From Epiperipatus broadwayi (Eukaryota > Onychophora > Udeonychophora > Euonychophora > Peripatidae), in contig JAQFVV010000022.1 in the NCBI GenBank assembly GCA_028023455.1, forward strand, positions 10,683,100-10,747,099: DNA of 64,000 nt, read 5' to 3'. The position numbers and the translations under genes were made by a program. Below are positions 63,953 through 64,000 of the stretch, in pieces. The notes below the pieces were generated by a model. That model ran no database searches and was not told the origin of the DNA. It saw nothing but the letters and a program-made list of their open reading frames with translations. Numbering within the stretch: position 1 is the stretch's first letter; each line of letters begins with the position of its first letter.

Positions 63953-64000
63953 GTGATACACATGACCACATGCATGTGAAAAAGTTAAATGATCTCCAAT
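63953..64000 (+). CDS. Possible next Robo exon, cut by the window end
   Basis: An acceptor (CTCCATCTTATACAG, AG at 63951-63952) is followed by 48 bases that stay open in the required phase 1, coding for DTHDHMHVKKLNDLQ after the shared Gly. Only 15 codons are visible, so chance is a serious alternative. Confidence 0.35.

Overview
The window is a piece of an AT-rich (roughly three quarters A+T by eye) animal genome. It carries one recognisable gene, a Roundabout (Robo) axon-guidance receptor, on the + strand. Exons are small and sit in introns of up to about 12.7 kb packed with transposons. The FN3 domains, the membrane segment and the CC0/CC1/CC2 cytoplasmic motifs identify the family. The organism looks like an arthropod (a chelicerate would fit the AT content and intron style), but the sequence alone does not fix the clade.

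Gene layout: exons at 8602-9291 (FN3-1 and FN3-2), 21981-22096 and 30504-30675 (FN3-3), 30897-31248 (membrane segment), 31396-31519 (CC0, CC1), 35767-35899, 35996-36085, 42141-42881 (CC2 and proline-rich tail), 54773-54964 (conserved serine-rich block) and 61072-61224 (tail). All nine exon junctions have AG/GT boundaries and matching phases. A phase 0-0 cassette exon at 34448-34579 and a partial exon at 63953-64000 are possible. The Ig domains and the start lie upstream of the window; no stop codon was found inside it.

Introns: they hold Penelope-like retroelements (two head to head at 5890-8290, a third at 10380-10980), an RTE-like LINE with its 5' part inverted (36356-38690), a second broken RTE copy (57480-59670), several 3' ends of a LINE with a Cys-His knuckle, tRNA-derived SINEs with clear target-site duplications, a pogo/Tigger-like TIR element (26047-27234) and several palindromic elements.

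Main discovery candidate: a repeated foldback family whose inner part reads as a minimal type I hammerhead ribozyme (stem I with internal loop, CTGANGA, stem II, GAAA, a tiny stem III and a TC cleavage site). Stem II covaries between copies, and full copies are bounded by 13-17 bp target-site duplications. A second, sequence-divergent family (20450-20892; 13426-13531 with a 15 bp duplication) has a related core. Together with the Penelope-like elements nearby, this fits retrozyme-like, non-autonomous ribozyme retroelements, here in an unusual inverted-dimer form.
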